DNA from: Calliopsis andreniformis
Lineage: Eukaryota > Arthropoda > Insecta > Hymenoptera > Andrenidae
Direction: 5' to 3'
NCBI RefSeq assembly: GCF_051401765.1
Contig: NW_027480468.1
Coordinates: 2,294,001-2,358,000, forward strand
Length of the DNA stretch: 64,000 bases
The notes below the pieces were generated by a model that was given only the letters and a program-made list of their open reading frames with translations, had not been told where the DNA came from and searched no databases. Below are positions 27,923 to 37,535 of the stretch, in pieces. A program made the position numbers and the translations under genes. The stretch's first letter is position 1; every line of letters begins with the position of its first letter.

Positions 27923-27940
27923 TTTACAACTTGTTGTAAA
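27923..27940. other. 18-bp near-perfect palindrome in the LTR
   Basis: TTTACAAC and GTTGTAAA are 8-bp inverted arms around TT. It lies in the first third of the LTR and could be a dimeric transcription-factor site. No family was recognised. Confidence 0.5.
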
Positions 27941-28045
27941 CTCTTTTGAGAAAGTCTTGTCCGGAACGGGCGGAAGTATTGACCATTTGCCGATTCTCGC
28001 GCTTAAACCGTGCCGGTAAAACGGAACCGGAAGGAACACAACTGA

Positions 28046-28050
28046 CCAAT
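28046..28050 (+). promoter_or_regulatory. CCAAT box candidate in the LTR
   Basis: CCAAT on + at 28,046-28,050, with a second at 28,113-28,117. Both lie upstream of the TATA-like site at 28,317, the expected order if the LTR reads on +. Short motifs like these also occur by chance. Confidence 0.3.
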
Positions 28051-28316
28051 AGAAAAAAGGAAAGGCAGCTTAAGCCAATACAGAAATAGAGATTTCCCGC
28101 ACCTATTTTCAACCAATGGTGGTTGTGATAACCATCCCCATCAGACTCAACGGAGCTTTCTTGGAAAGACGGAACGCGAAGACCAGGAGATATCGTTTTG
28201 AACATCAACCAAAAAAAAAAGACTTCCGTGAACTCGCATAGCGCTCGACGAAACCTTCGTCTCAATTCACGAAATTATTCCTTTTATTTTAAACGCAAAC
28301 TGGAAACTTTGTTAAC

Positions 28317-28328
28317 TTTAAATATAAG
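28317..28328 (+). promoter_or_regulatory. TATA-like element in the LTR
   Basis: TTTAAATATAAG, about 145 bp before the LTR end, is a plausible TATA box if the element lies on +. The surrounding 28,280-28,405 is A/T-rich. On the - strand, AATAAA complements at 28,283-28,288, 28,399-28,404 and 28,436-28,441 would fit the other orientation, so this call is weak. Confidence 0.3.
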
Positions 28329-28470
28329 TGTTGAATTGTTAATGTCATTTGAATCTTAAAATATATATTTGTTAGTCATAAAATTCATAATTATAATCTT
28401 TATTTCGAGAAATCGAAGTAGAGTCCCGCGGAATGTTTATTAGTGCAACCGAAACGTCCGTGTCAAAACA

Positions 28471-28475
28471 ACCAT
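28471..28475. repeat. Target-site duplication, right copy (ACCAT)
   Basis: Second ACCAT, directly after the CA terminus. The sequence then continues CAATCACCAATATTC, exactly as in the empty-site paralogue from 29,300. Confidence 0.88.
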
Positions 28476-29294
28476 CAATCACCAATATTCAACCATCAAT
28501 CCTCAATTCTCGATACGCAATAGAATATCCTGAATTCTCATGGTTCAATGCTCAATTCCCAATCTTCAATCTTCAAATCTCAATCCACAAAGATCAATTC
28601 TCGTCACTCAACCCTCAACACTCAGTCCTCAACATTCAATCCTCAATCCTCAATCCTCAATCCTCAATCTTCAATCCTCCATACTCAATCTTCAATCCTC
28701 AATCCTCAATCATCAATCCTCAATCCTCAATCCTCAGTCATCAGTCCTCAATCTTCAATACACAATCCTCAACCCTCAATACTCAATCTTCAATCATCCA
28801 TCCTCAATCTTCAATACTCTCTCCTCAATCCTCAGTCCTCAATCCTCAATACTCGACCATCAAACCTCAATTCTAAATACTCAATAGAATATACTGAATT
28901 CTCAGGATTCAATACTCAAACCTCAATCCTCAGCCCTCAGCCCTCATCCTCCATTCTCAATCCTCAATCCTCAATCCTCAATTTTCAATCCTCAATAATC
29001 AACATCCAATCCTAGATCCTCAATCCCCAATCCTCAATCCTTAATCCTCAATCTTCAATCCTCAATCCACAGTCCTCGATCTTCAATCCTCAATGCTCAA
29101 TCCTCAATCCTCAACCCTCAGTCATCAGTCCTCAATCCTCAATCATCAAACCTCAATCCTCAACCGTCAGTCCTCGTCCTCAATCCTCAACCCTCAATTC
29201 TCAATCCTCAATCTTCAATCATCAATACTCAATCTTCAATCCTCAATCCTCAGTCCACAGTCCTCAATCCTCAATATTCAACACACAACCGTCA
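28471..29294 (+). repeat. 824-bp duplication, copy 1 (split from its left part by the LTR)
   Basis: From ACCATCAATCACC at 28,471 the sequence recurs at 29,295, offset 824. The AGAATAT anchors at 28,522 and 28,886 recur at 29,346 and 29,710. The LTR sits precisely at the start of this copy, and the bases left of the LTR continue the homology with 29,240-29,294. The same region also resembles 9,294-10,020. Confidence 0.88.
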
Positions 29295-30021
29295 ACCATC
29301 AATCACCAATATTCAACCATCAATCCTCAATTCTCGATACACAATAGAATATCCTGAATTCTCATGGTTCAATGCCCAATCCCCAATCTTCAATCTTCAA
29401 ATCTCAATCCACAAACATCAATTCTCAGCACTCAACCCTCAACACTCAGTCCTCAATCTTCAATCCTCAATCCTCAATCCTCAATCCTCAATCTTCAATC
29501 CTCCATACTCAATCTTCAATCCTCAATCCTCAATCATCAATCCTCAATCCTCAATCCTCAGTCATCAATCCTCAATCTTCAATACTCAATCCTCAATCCT
29601 CAATACTCAATCTTCAATCATCCATACTCAATCTTCGATACTCAATCCTCAATCCTCAATCCTCAATCCTCAATACTCAACCATCAAACCTCAATTCTCA
29701 ATACTCAATAGAATATACTGAATTCTCAGGATTCAATACTCAAACCTCAATCCTCAGCCCTCAGCCCTCATCCTCCATTCTCAGTCCTCAATCCTCAAAC
29801 CTCAATCTTCAATCCTCAATAATCAACCTCCAATCCTAGACCCTCAAGCCCCAATCCTCAATCCTTAATCCTCAATCTTCAATCCTCAATCCACAGTCCT
29901 CGACCTTCAATCCTCATTGCTCAATCCTCAATCCTCAACCCTCAGTCATCAGTCCTCAATCCTCAATCCTCAAACCTCAATCCTAAACCGTCAGTCCTCG
30001 TCCTCAATCCTCAACCCTCAA
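29295..30021 (+). repeat. 824-bp duplication, copy 2
   Basis: Direct copy of 28,471 onward with scattered substitutions, for example ATGCCCAATCC where copy 1 has ATGCTCAATTC. Homology ends near 30,021, after CAACCCTCAATGCTC. This copy preserves the uninterrupted LTR target at 29,295-29,299. Confidence 0.86.
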
Positions 30022-30530
30022 TGCTCAATCCTCAACCATCAATCCTCAATCTTCAACACTCAATGCTCAATCCTCAATCCTCAATTCTCAATACTCAATC
30101 CTCTATACAATATCCTCAATTCACAGTCTTTAATCCTCAATCCTCAATCCTGATCCGTCAATCCTCAACCTCCAACCCTCAATCGTCAATTCTCAGTCTC
30201 AAACATCAATACTCAATCCCCAAATCTCAATCCTCAATACTCAATCCTCAATCCTCTAACCTCAATCATCAATCCTCAACCCTCAATACTCAATCCTCAA
30301 TATTCAATCCTCAATCCTCACTCCTCTATCCTCAATCCTCAATCCTCAATACACAATCTTCTTTACAACATCCTCATTTCTCAGTATTCAACCGTCAATC
30401 CTCAATCCTCAACCCTCAGTCCTCAAATCCCGACCCTCAATCCTCAATTCTCAGCCTCAAACCTCAATCCTCAATCACCAATTCTCAATACTCAATCCTC
30501 AATCCTCAGTCCTCAATACTCAATCCTCAA
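30022..30530 (+). repeat. Irregular heptamer stretch
   Basis: C-rich array with few pure runs. Two diverged anchors appear as TATACAATATCCTCAATTCAC (about 30,103) and TTTACAACATCCTCATTTC (about 30,362). No gene is visible. Confidence 0.8.
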
Positions 30531-30607
30531 TCCACAACCATCAATCCTCAACCCTCAATTCTCAATGTTCATTCCTCAAGCCTCAGCCCTCAGTCCTGAA
30601 TCCTCAA
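30531..30607 (+). repeat. 77-bp tandem duplication, copy 1
   Basis: Starts TCCACAACCATC and holds CAATGTTCATTCCTCAAG and CAGTCCTGAATCC. Its length is 11 heptamers. It is repeated immediately, with one difference: C at 30,589 against G at 30,666. Confidence 0.93.
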
Positions 30608-30684
30608 TCCACAACCATCAATCCTCAACCCTCAATTCTCAATGTTCATTCCTCAAGCCTCAGCCGTCAGTCCTGAATCCTCAA
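30608..30684 (+). repeat. 77-bp tandem duplication, copy 2
   Basis: Immediate copy of 30,531-30,607, differing at 30,666 only, as far as I can see. Confidence 0.93.
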
Positions 30685-30925
30685 TCTTCAATACTGAAGC
30701 CTGAATCTTCAATTCTCAATCCTCAGTCCTCAATCGTGAACCTTCAATTCTCAATCCTCAATGCTCAATCCTCAATTGTCAATTCTTAATTTTCAATCCC
30801 CAGTCGTCCAACCTCAATACTCAATGTTCAATCCTCAACACTTAATCCTCAATCCTCAACCTTCAACATCTGTCCTCAATCCTCAACCCTCAACCCTCAA
30901 TCCTCAAACCCCAATCCTCAAGCCA

Positions 30926-31395
30926 CAATACAATGTTCTCAAATCTCAGCGTTCAAACCTCAATCGTCAACTCTCAATACTCAATCCTCAATACACAACC
31001 CTCAATTCTCAATCCTCAAACCTCAATGCAATATTCTCAAATCTCAGTGTTCAATACTCAATCCACAGCCCTCAATACTGAATCCTCAACCCTCAATGCA
31101 ATATTCTCAAATCTCTGTGTTCAATCCTCAAACCTAAATCCTCAACCTTCAAACCTCAACCCTCAACGTTCAACCTCAATACTCAATCCTCAATCCTCAA
31201 TCGTCAAAACCAGTCCTCAATCCTCAACCCTCAACCCTCTATCCTCAATCCTCAATACTCAACCCTCAATGCATTATTCTCAAATCTCAGCGTTCAATCC
31301 TCAATCCTCAACCCTCATTCCTCAATCCTCAATACACAACCCTCAATCATCAAGCCTCAACCCTCAATGCAATATTCTCAAATCTCTGTGTTCAA
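30926..31395 (+). repeat. Cluster of five diverged anchor motifs
   Basis: A roughly 30-bp motif (CAATGCAATATTCTCAAATC, then TC(A/T)G(T/C)GTTCAA) occurs at 30,926, 31,024, 31,094, 31,267 and 31,365. Successive spacings are 98, 70, 173 and 98 bp. It aligns to the AGAATATCCTGAATTCTCAG anchor, with CAATATTCTCAAATCTCAG in its place. It is a locally amplified, diverged anchor variant confined to the 600 bp before the polarity switch. Confidence 0.85.
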
Positions 31396-31519
31396 TCCTG
31401 AAACCTCAATCCTCAACCTTCAAGCCTCAATCCTCAAAATCAATCCCCAATGATCAATCCTCAGTGCTCAATCCTCAATCCTCGAACTTCTACCCTCGGT
31501 CATCAACCCTCCCTTCAAC

Positions 31520-31530
31520 CCTCATTGAGG
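31520..31530. other. Polarity-switch junction of the satellite
   Basis: CCTCATTGAGG is an inverted repeat CCTCA/TGAGG around a central T at 31,525. To its left every heptamer reads CAATCCT-like on +; to its right every heptamer reads TTGAGGA-like on +. The flanks are not mirror copies. Folding outward, the left side gives TGAGGGTTGAAGGG while the right side reads TGAGGATTGAGATT. So this is a breakpoint between inverted arrays, not a long perfect palindrome. Confidence 0.93.
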
Positions 31531-31566
31531 ATTGAGATTTGAATATTGAAGATTGAGGATTGAGTA

Positions 31567-33111
31567 TTGAAAACTGAGAATTGAGGTTTTTCTCTTGAGA
31601 ATTGAGAATTGAGGATTGGGTATTGAGGATTAAGGGTTGAGGATTGATGGTTGAGGTGTGAGGATTTACGATTGACAATTGAATATTGAGGATTGAGGCT
31701 TGAGGACTTAGTATTGAGGATTGAGGATTGAGGATTGAGGATTGAGGATTGAAAATAGAGGATTGAGGATCGAGGATTGAGGATTAGTTGTGGAGGATTG
31801 AAGGTAGAGGTTTGAGGGTTGACGATAGAGGATTGAGGATTGGGGATTGATGATTGAGGATTGAGGATTGAGGATTGAGGATAGAGGATTGAGGATAGAG
31901 GATTGAGGATTGAGAATTGAGGATTGAGGTCTGAGGATTGAAGATTGAGGATTGGGTATTGAGGATTGAGGATTGAAGATTGAGGATTGAGGATTGAGGA
32001 TTAAAGATTGAGTATTGAGGATTGAAGATTGAGGACTGATGATTGGGGATTGAGGACTGAGGATTGAGGATTGAGGATTGAGGACTGAGGATTGAGGATT
32101 GAGGATTGCAGATTGAGGATTGGGTATTGCGGATTGAACATTGAGGATTGAGGATTGAGGATTGAGGATTGAGGATTGAGGATTGAGGATTGAGGATTGA
32201 GGATAGATGTTTGAAGATTGAGGATTGAGGGTTGATGATTGAGGATTGAGGATTGAGGATGATGGCTGAGGGTTGAGGATTGAGGTTTGAGGGCTGAGGA
32301 CTGAGGATTGAGGATTGAGAATTAAGGATTGAGGATTGAGTATAGATGATTGAGGATTGGGTATTGAGGATTGAAGAATGAGGATTGAGGATTGAGGATT
32401 GAGGATTGAGGATTGAAGATTGAATATTGATGGTTGAAGATTGAGGATTGAGGATTGAGGGTTGTGGATTGAGGACGAGGACTGAGGGTTGAGTATTGAT
32501 GTTTGAGGTCTGAGGATTGAGGATTGAGGATTGAGAATTGAGGATTGAGGATTCAAGATTGAAGATTGAGGAATGGTTATTGAGGATTGAAGGATGAGGA
32601 CTGAGGGTTGAGGATTGAGGATTGAGGATTGAAGATTGAGTATTGAGGATTGAAGACTGAGGATTGAGGATTGAGGATTGAGGATTGAGGATTGAGGATT
32701 GAGGATTGAGGAATGAAGATTGATGATTGAGGATTGAGTGTTGAGGATTGAAGATTGAGTATTGAGGATTGAATATTGAGGATTGAGGATTGAGGGTTGA
32801 GGATTGAGGATTGAAGATTGAGGATTGGGGACTGAGTGTTGAGGGTTGAGTGATGAGAATTGATGTTTGTGGATAGAGATTTGAAGATTGCAGATTGAGT
32901 ATTGAGTATTGAAAACTGAGAGTTGAGGATATTCTCTTGAGAATTGAGATCTGAGGATTGAGGATTGAGGATTGAGGATGGAGGATTGATGGCTGCAGGT
33001 TGAGGATTGAAGATTGAGGATTGAGGATTGAGTATAGCGGGTTGAGGATTGAGGGTTGAGAATTGATGTTTGAGAACAAAGATTTGAAGATTGAAGATTG
33101 AAGATTGAGTA
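31567..33111 (-). repeat. ~1.55-kb duplication D1, next to the polarity switch
   Basis: AACTGAGAATTGAGG followed by TTTTTCTCTTGAG at about 31,585 recurs at 33,130 (offset 1,545). Further right, GAGGACTTAG at 31,702 recurs at 33,316 (offset 1,614), so the second copy holds about 69 extra bases. Both share GTGGAGGATTGAAGGTAGAG and GGGTTGACGATAGAG. Confidence 0.82.
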
Positions 33112-34480
33112 TTGAAAACTGAGAATTGAGGTTTTTCTCTTGAGAATTGAGAATTGAGGATTGGGTATTGAGGATTAAGGGTTGAGGATTGATGGTTGAG
33201 GTGTGAGGATTGACGATTGAGGATTGACGATTGAGGATTGAGGATTGAGGACTGAGGGTTGAGGATTACGTTTGAGATTTGAGGATTGACAATTGAATAT
33301 TGAGGATTGAGGCTTGAGGACTTAGTATTGAGGGTTGAGGATTGAGGATTGAGGATTGAGGATTGAAAATTGAGGATTGAGAATCTAGGATTGAGGATTA
33401 AGGGTGGAGGATTGAAGGTAGAGGTTTGAGGGTTGACGATAGAGAATTGAGGATTGGGGATTGATGATTGAGGATTGAGGATTGAGGATTGAGGATTGAG
33501 GATAGAGGATTGAGGATAGAGGATTGAGGATTGAGAATTGAGGATTGAGGTCTGAGGATTGAAGATTGAGGATTGGGTATTGAGGATTGAGGATTGAAGA
33601 TTGAGTATTGAGGATTGAGGATTAAAGATTGAGTATTGAGGATTGAAGATTGAGGATTGATGATTGGGGATAGAGGACTGAGGATTGAGGTTTGGGGATT
33701 GGGGATTGAGGATTGAGTATTGAGGATTGAGGATAAGAAATTGAGTATTGAAGATTGAGGATTGACGATTGAGGATTGGGTATTGAGGATTGAAGAATGT
33801 GGATTGAGGATTGAGGATTGAGGATTGAGGAATGAAGATCGAGGATTGAGGATTGAGGATTGAGGATTGAAGATTGAGTATTGAGGATTGAATATTGAGG
33901 ATTGAGGATTGAGGGTTGAGTGATGAGAATTGATGTTTGTGGATAGAGATCTGAAGATTGCAGATTGAGTATTGAGTATTGAAATCTGTGAATTGAGGAT
34001 ATTCTATTGAGGATTGAGGATTGTCACCTGATTGTTCAAGACTGAGGGCTGGAGAATGAGGATTCAGGATTGAGGATTCAGAATTGAGGTTTGTGGACTG
34101 AGGATTGAGGATCGAGGATTGAAGATTGAGTATTGAGGATTGAGAATTGAGGATTGAGGATTGAGGATTGAGGATGAGGGCTGAGGGTTGAAGATTGAGG
34201 TTTAAGGACTGAGGACTGAGGGTTGAGGATTGAGAATTGAGGATTGAGGATTGAGGATTGAAGACTGAGGATTGGGGATTGAGTATTGAGGATGGAAGAT
34301 TGAGGATTGAGGATTGAGGATTGAGGATTGAGGATTGAAGATTGAGGATTGGGGATTGTGGATTGAGGATTGAGGATTGAACATTGAGGACTGAGTGTTG
34401 AGGCTTGAGGATTGAGTATTGAGGATTGAGGACTGAAGATTGAGTATTGAGGATTGAAGATTGAGGATTGAGGATTGAGG
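32900..34480 (-). repeat. ~1.6-kb duplication D2 (partner at 51 kb)
   Basis: GGTTTTTCTCTTGAG at 33,130 recurs at 51,207 (offset 18,077), and GAACAAAGATTTG just to its left recurs at the same offset. Homology spans the rare GGATTACGTTTGAGATTTG, the anchor at 33,998 and GTCACCTGATTGTTCA at 34,023, and continues to about 34,480. Confidence 0.83.
34023..34038 (-). repeat. GTCACCTGATTGTTCA element (first of ten)
   Basis: A non-heptamer 16-mer lying about 15 bp after the GATATTCTATTGA anchor. Exact or near-exact copies start at 34,023, 40,487, 43,438, 48,723, 49,842, 50,631, 52,142, 56,371, 58,238 and 62,496. Other right-arm anchors carry GACAACTGATTGTTGA or GACAATTGATTGTTGA here instead. I did not find its complement in the left arm, so it marks a right-arm subfamily. 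Confidence 0.85.
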
Positions 34481-34719
34481 ATTGAGGATTGAGGATTGAG
34501 ATTGATGGCTGAGTGTTGAGGACTGAGGTTTGAGGACTGAGGACTGAGGATTGTGTATTGAGGATTGAGGACTGAAGATTGAATATTGATGATTGAAGAT
34601 TGAGGATTGAGGATTGGGGGTTGTGGATTGAGGACGAGGACTGAGGGTTGAGTATTCATGTTTGAGGTCCGAGGATTGAGGATTGAGGATTGAGGATTGA
34701 GGACTGAGGATTGAGGATT

Positions 34720-36028
34720 GAGGATTGAAGATTGAGGATTGGGTATTGCGGATTGAGGATTGAGGATTGAGGATTGAGTATTGAGGATTGAGGGCTGAAG
34801 ATTGAATATTGATGATTGAAGATTGAGGATTGAGGATTGAGGGCTGTGGATTGAGGACGTGGACTAAGGGTTGAGTATTCATGTTTGAGGTCCGAGGATT
34901 GAGGATTGAGGATTGAGGATTGAGGATTGAGGATTGAGGATTGAAGATTGGGTATTGATGGTTGAAGATTGAGGATTGAGGATTGAGGATTGAAGATTAA
35001 GGATTGATGATTGAGGATTGAGGATTGAGGATTGAGGATTGAGGATTGAGGATTGAGGATTGAGTATTGAAGATTGAGGGTTGATGATTGAGGATTGAGG
35101 ATTGAGGATTGAGGATTGAGGACTGAAGATTGAATATTGATGATTGAAGATTGAGGATTCAGGATTGAGTATTGAGGATTGAGGATTGAGGATTGGGGAT
35201 TGAGGATTGAGAGTTGAGGATTGAGGTTTGAGGACTGAAGATTGAGGATTGGGTATTGAGGATTGAAGAATGAGGACTGAGGATTGAGGATTGCGGATTG
35301 AGGATTGAAGATTGAGTATTGAGGATTGAAGATTTAGTATTGAGGGTTGAGGATTGAGGATTGAGGATTGAGGATTGAGGATTGAGGACTGAGGATTGAG
35401 GATTGAGGAGTGAGGATTGAGGATTGAGGATTGAGGATTGAGGATTGAAGATTGAGGATTGGGTATTGAGGATTGAACATTGAGGATTGAACATTGAGGT
35501 TTGAGGATTGAGGATTGAAGATTGAGTATTGAGGATTGAAGATTAAGGATTGAGGATTGAGGATTGAGGTTTGAGGATGAGGGCTGAGGGTTGAGGTTTG
35601 AGGTTTAAGGGCTGAGGACTGAGGATTGAGGATAGAGAATTGAGGATTGAGGATTGAGGATTGAAGATTGAGGGATAGGGTATTGAGGATTGAAGGATGA
35701 GGATTGAGGATTGAGGATTGAGGATTGAAGATTGTGTATTGAGGTTTGATGACTGACGATTGAGGCTGGAGGATTGAGGATTGAGGATTGAGGATTGAGG
35801 ATTCATGATTGAGTATTGAGGACTGAAGATTGAGGATTGGGGACCGAGTGTTGATGTTTGAGTGATGAGTATTGATGTTTGTCGATAGAGATTTAAAGAT
35901 TACAGATTCAGTATTGAGTATTGAGAACTGTGAATTGATGATATTCTATTGAGGATTGAGAATTGATAACTGATTGTTGAGGACTGAGGTCTGAAGATTG
36001 AGGATTCAAGATTGAGGATTCAGGATTG
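34720..36028 (-). repeat. ~1.3-kb duplication, copy 1
   Basis: Matches 37,536-38,774. The offset is 2,816 at the left (GACTAAGGGTTGAG at 34,862) and 2,746 at the right (GAGGGATAGGGTATTG near 35,668). The 70-bp change is ten heptamers. It lies around 35,345-35,540, where this copy has variant heptamers and the other has a pure run. Confidence 0.83.
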
Positions 36029-36562
36029 AGTATTGAGGACTGAATATTGAGTATTGAGAATTGGGGATTGACGATTGAGGATTAAAGATTGAGTATTGAG
36101 GATTGAAGATTAAGAATTGAGGATTGAGGATTGAGGACTGAATATTGAATATTGATGATTTAAGATTGAGGATTGAGGATTGAGGGTTGTGGATTGAGGA
36201 CAAGGGCTGAGGGTTCAGTATTGACGTTTGAGGTCTGATTATTGAGAATTGAGGATTGAGAATTAAGGACTGAATATTGAGTATTGAGGATTGGGGATTG
36301 AGGATTGAGGATTGAGGATTGAGTATTGAGGATTGAGGATTGAGGATTGAGGATTGGGGATTGAGGATTGACGATTGAGGATTGAGAATTGAGAATTGAG
36401 GATTGAGAGTTGAGGATTGAGGATTGAAGATTGAGTATTGAGGATTGAAGGTTGAGGATTGAGGATTGAGGATTGAAGATTGAGGACTTAGTGTTGAGGG
36501 TTGAGTGATGGGAATTGATGTTTGTGGATTGAGATTTGAAGATTGAAGGATGGGGATTGATT

Positions 36563-36670
36563 ATTGAAAACTGTGAATTGAGGATATTCTGTTGATGATT
36601 GAGGATTGACAATTGATTGTTGAGGACTGAGGGCTGAAGATTGAGGATTCAGGATTGAGGATTCGGGATT
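36563..36670 (-). repeat. Cross-arm module (inverted orientation)
   Basis: Reads AAAACTGTGAATTGAGGATA, then GACAATTGATTGTTGAGGAC, then GATTCAGGATTGAGGATTCG. Its reverse complement matches the order and spelling of 6,951-7,062 in the left arm (CCCGAATCC, CCTGAATC, CAATTGTCAATC, AGAATATCC, AATTCACAGTTTTCAAT). Further right-arm copies lie near 39,545, 41,620, 46,068, 47,787, 54,632, 56,926, 60,178 and 61,200. Confidence 0.88.
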
Positions 36671-37535
36671 GAGGTTTGAGGACTGAGGATTGAGGATTGA
36701 GGATTGAGGACTGAGGATTGAGGATTGAGGATTGAAGATTGAGGATTGGCTATTGCGGATTGAGGATTGAGGATTGAGGATTGAGTATTGAGGATTGAGG
36801 GCTGAAGATTGAATATTGATGATTGAAGATTGAGGATTGAGGATTGAGGGTTGTGGATTGAGGACGAGGACTGAGGGTTGAGTATTCATGTTTGAGGTCC
36901 GAGGATTGAGGATTGAGGATTGAGGATTGAGGATTGAGGATTGAAGATTCAATATTGATGATTGAAGATGGAGGATTGAGGATTGAGGGTTGTGGATTGA
37001 GGACGAGGACTGAGGGTTGAGTGTTGACGTTTGAGGTCTGAGGATTGAGGATTGAGGATTGAGAATTGAGGATTGAGGATTGAGGATCGATGGTTGAGGA
37101 TTGAGGATTGAGGATTGAGTATTGGGGATTGAGGATTGAGGATTGAGGATTGAGGATTGAGGATTAAAGATTGAGTATTGAGGATTGAAGATTAAGAATT
37201 GAGGATTGAGGATTGAGGACTGAATATTGAATATTGATGATTTAAGATTGAGGATTGAGGATTGAGGGTTGTGGATTGAGGACAAGGACTGAGGGTTCAG
37301 TATTGACGTTTGAGGTCTGATTATTGAGGATTGAGAATTAAGGACTGAATATTGAGTATTGAGGATTGGGGATTGAGGATTGAGGATTGAGGATTGAGTA
37401 TTGAGGATTGAGGATTGAGGATTGAGGATTGGTGATTGAGGATTGACGATTGAGGATTGAGAATTGAGAATTGAGGATTGAGAGTTGAGGATTGAGGATT
37501 GAAGATTGAGTATTGAGGATTGAAGGTTGAGGATT

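Larger units (their letters stand above)
27710..28470. mobile_element. Solo LTR of a retrotransposon (761 bp)
   Basis: Unique, non-repetitive sequence of 761 bp. It begins TGTCCAGAGACG and ends GTCAAAACA, so its termini form the short inverted repeat TGT...ACA typical of LTRs. It is flanked by a 5-bp direct repeat, ACCAT, the usual size for retroviral-type integrases. There is no internal region, primer-binding site, gag or pol, so a solo LTR left by LTR-LTR recombination is the best reading. CpG is frequent (about 47 by hand count), suggesting youth or little methylation decay. Orientation is uncertain: the + strand has CCAAT and a TATA-like site, while the - strand has several AATAAA hexamers. 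The family cannot be named from sequence alone; a short non-autonomous element is the alternative. Confidence 0.82.
28471..31519 (+). repeat. Left array resumed after the LTR
   Basis: C-rich heptamer array in the same orientation as before the LTR. It contains the 824-bp duplication, the 77-bp duplication and, from about 30,000, increasingly irregular heptamers (CAACCCT, AAACCTC, GTTCAAT). The last 600 bp before the polarity switch carry five copies of an ATTCTCAAATCTC motif. No gene is visible. Confidence 0.93.

Noticed and set aside
27729..28019. 96-codon + open frame inside the LTR
   Set aside because: Lies wholly within the LTR, which normally lacks genes. No recognisable domain, and a length expected by chance.
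27924..28265. 113-codon - open frame inside the LTR with a hydrophobic stretch
   Set aside because: The hydrophobic run near residues 58-80 is the only feature. It overlaps the opposite frame and sits in regulatory-type sequence, so it is most likely chance.
27710..28470. DNA transposon with 7-bp target duplication (CAACCAT)
   Set aside because: CAACCAT is shared by both flanks, but the element ends have no terminal inverted repeats beyond TGT/ACA. Assigning the CA to the element gives canonical TG...CA with a 5-bp duplication, which fits an LTR better.
27710..28470. Full endogenous provirus or complete retrotransposon
   Set aside because: No second LTR, internal region or gag/pol sequence is present; satellite resumes directly on both sides.
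31500..31550. Long perfect palindrome or hairpin at the polarity switch
   Set aside because: Only 5-bp arms around one base pair exactly. Beyond that the two sides differ, so no long hairpin is supported.
31784..33079. 431-codon - strand open frame, and similar ones at 40,673-41,665 and 53,391-54,266
   Set aside because: Same explanation on the inverted array. Low-complexity heptapeptide, no domain, no promoter or splice context.
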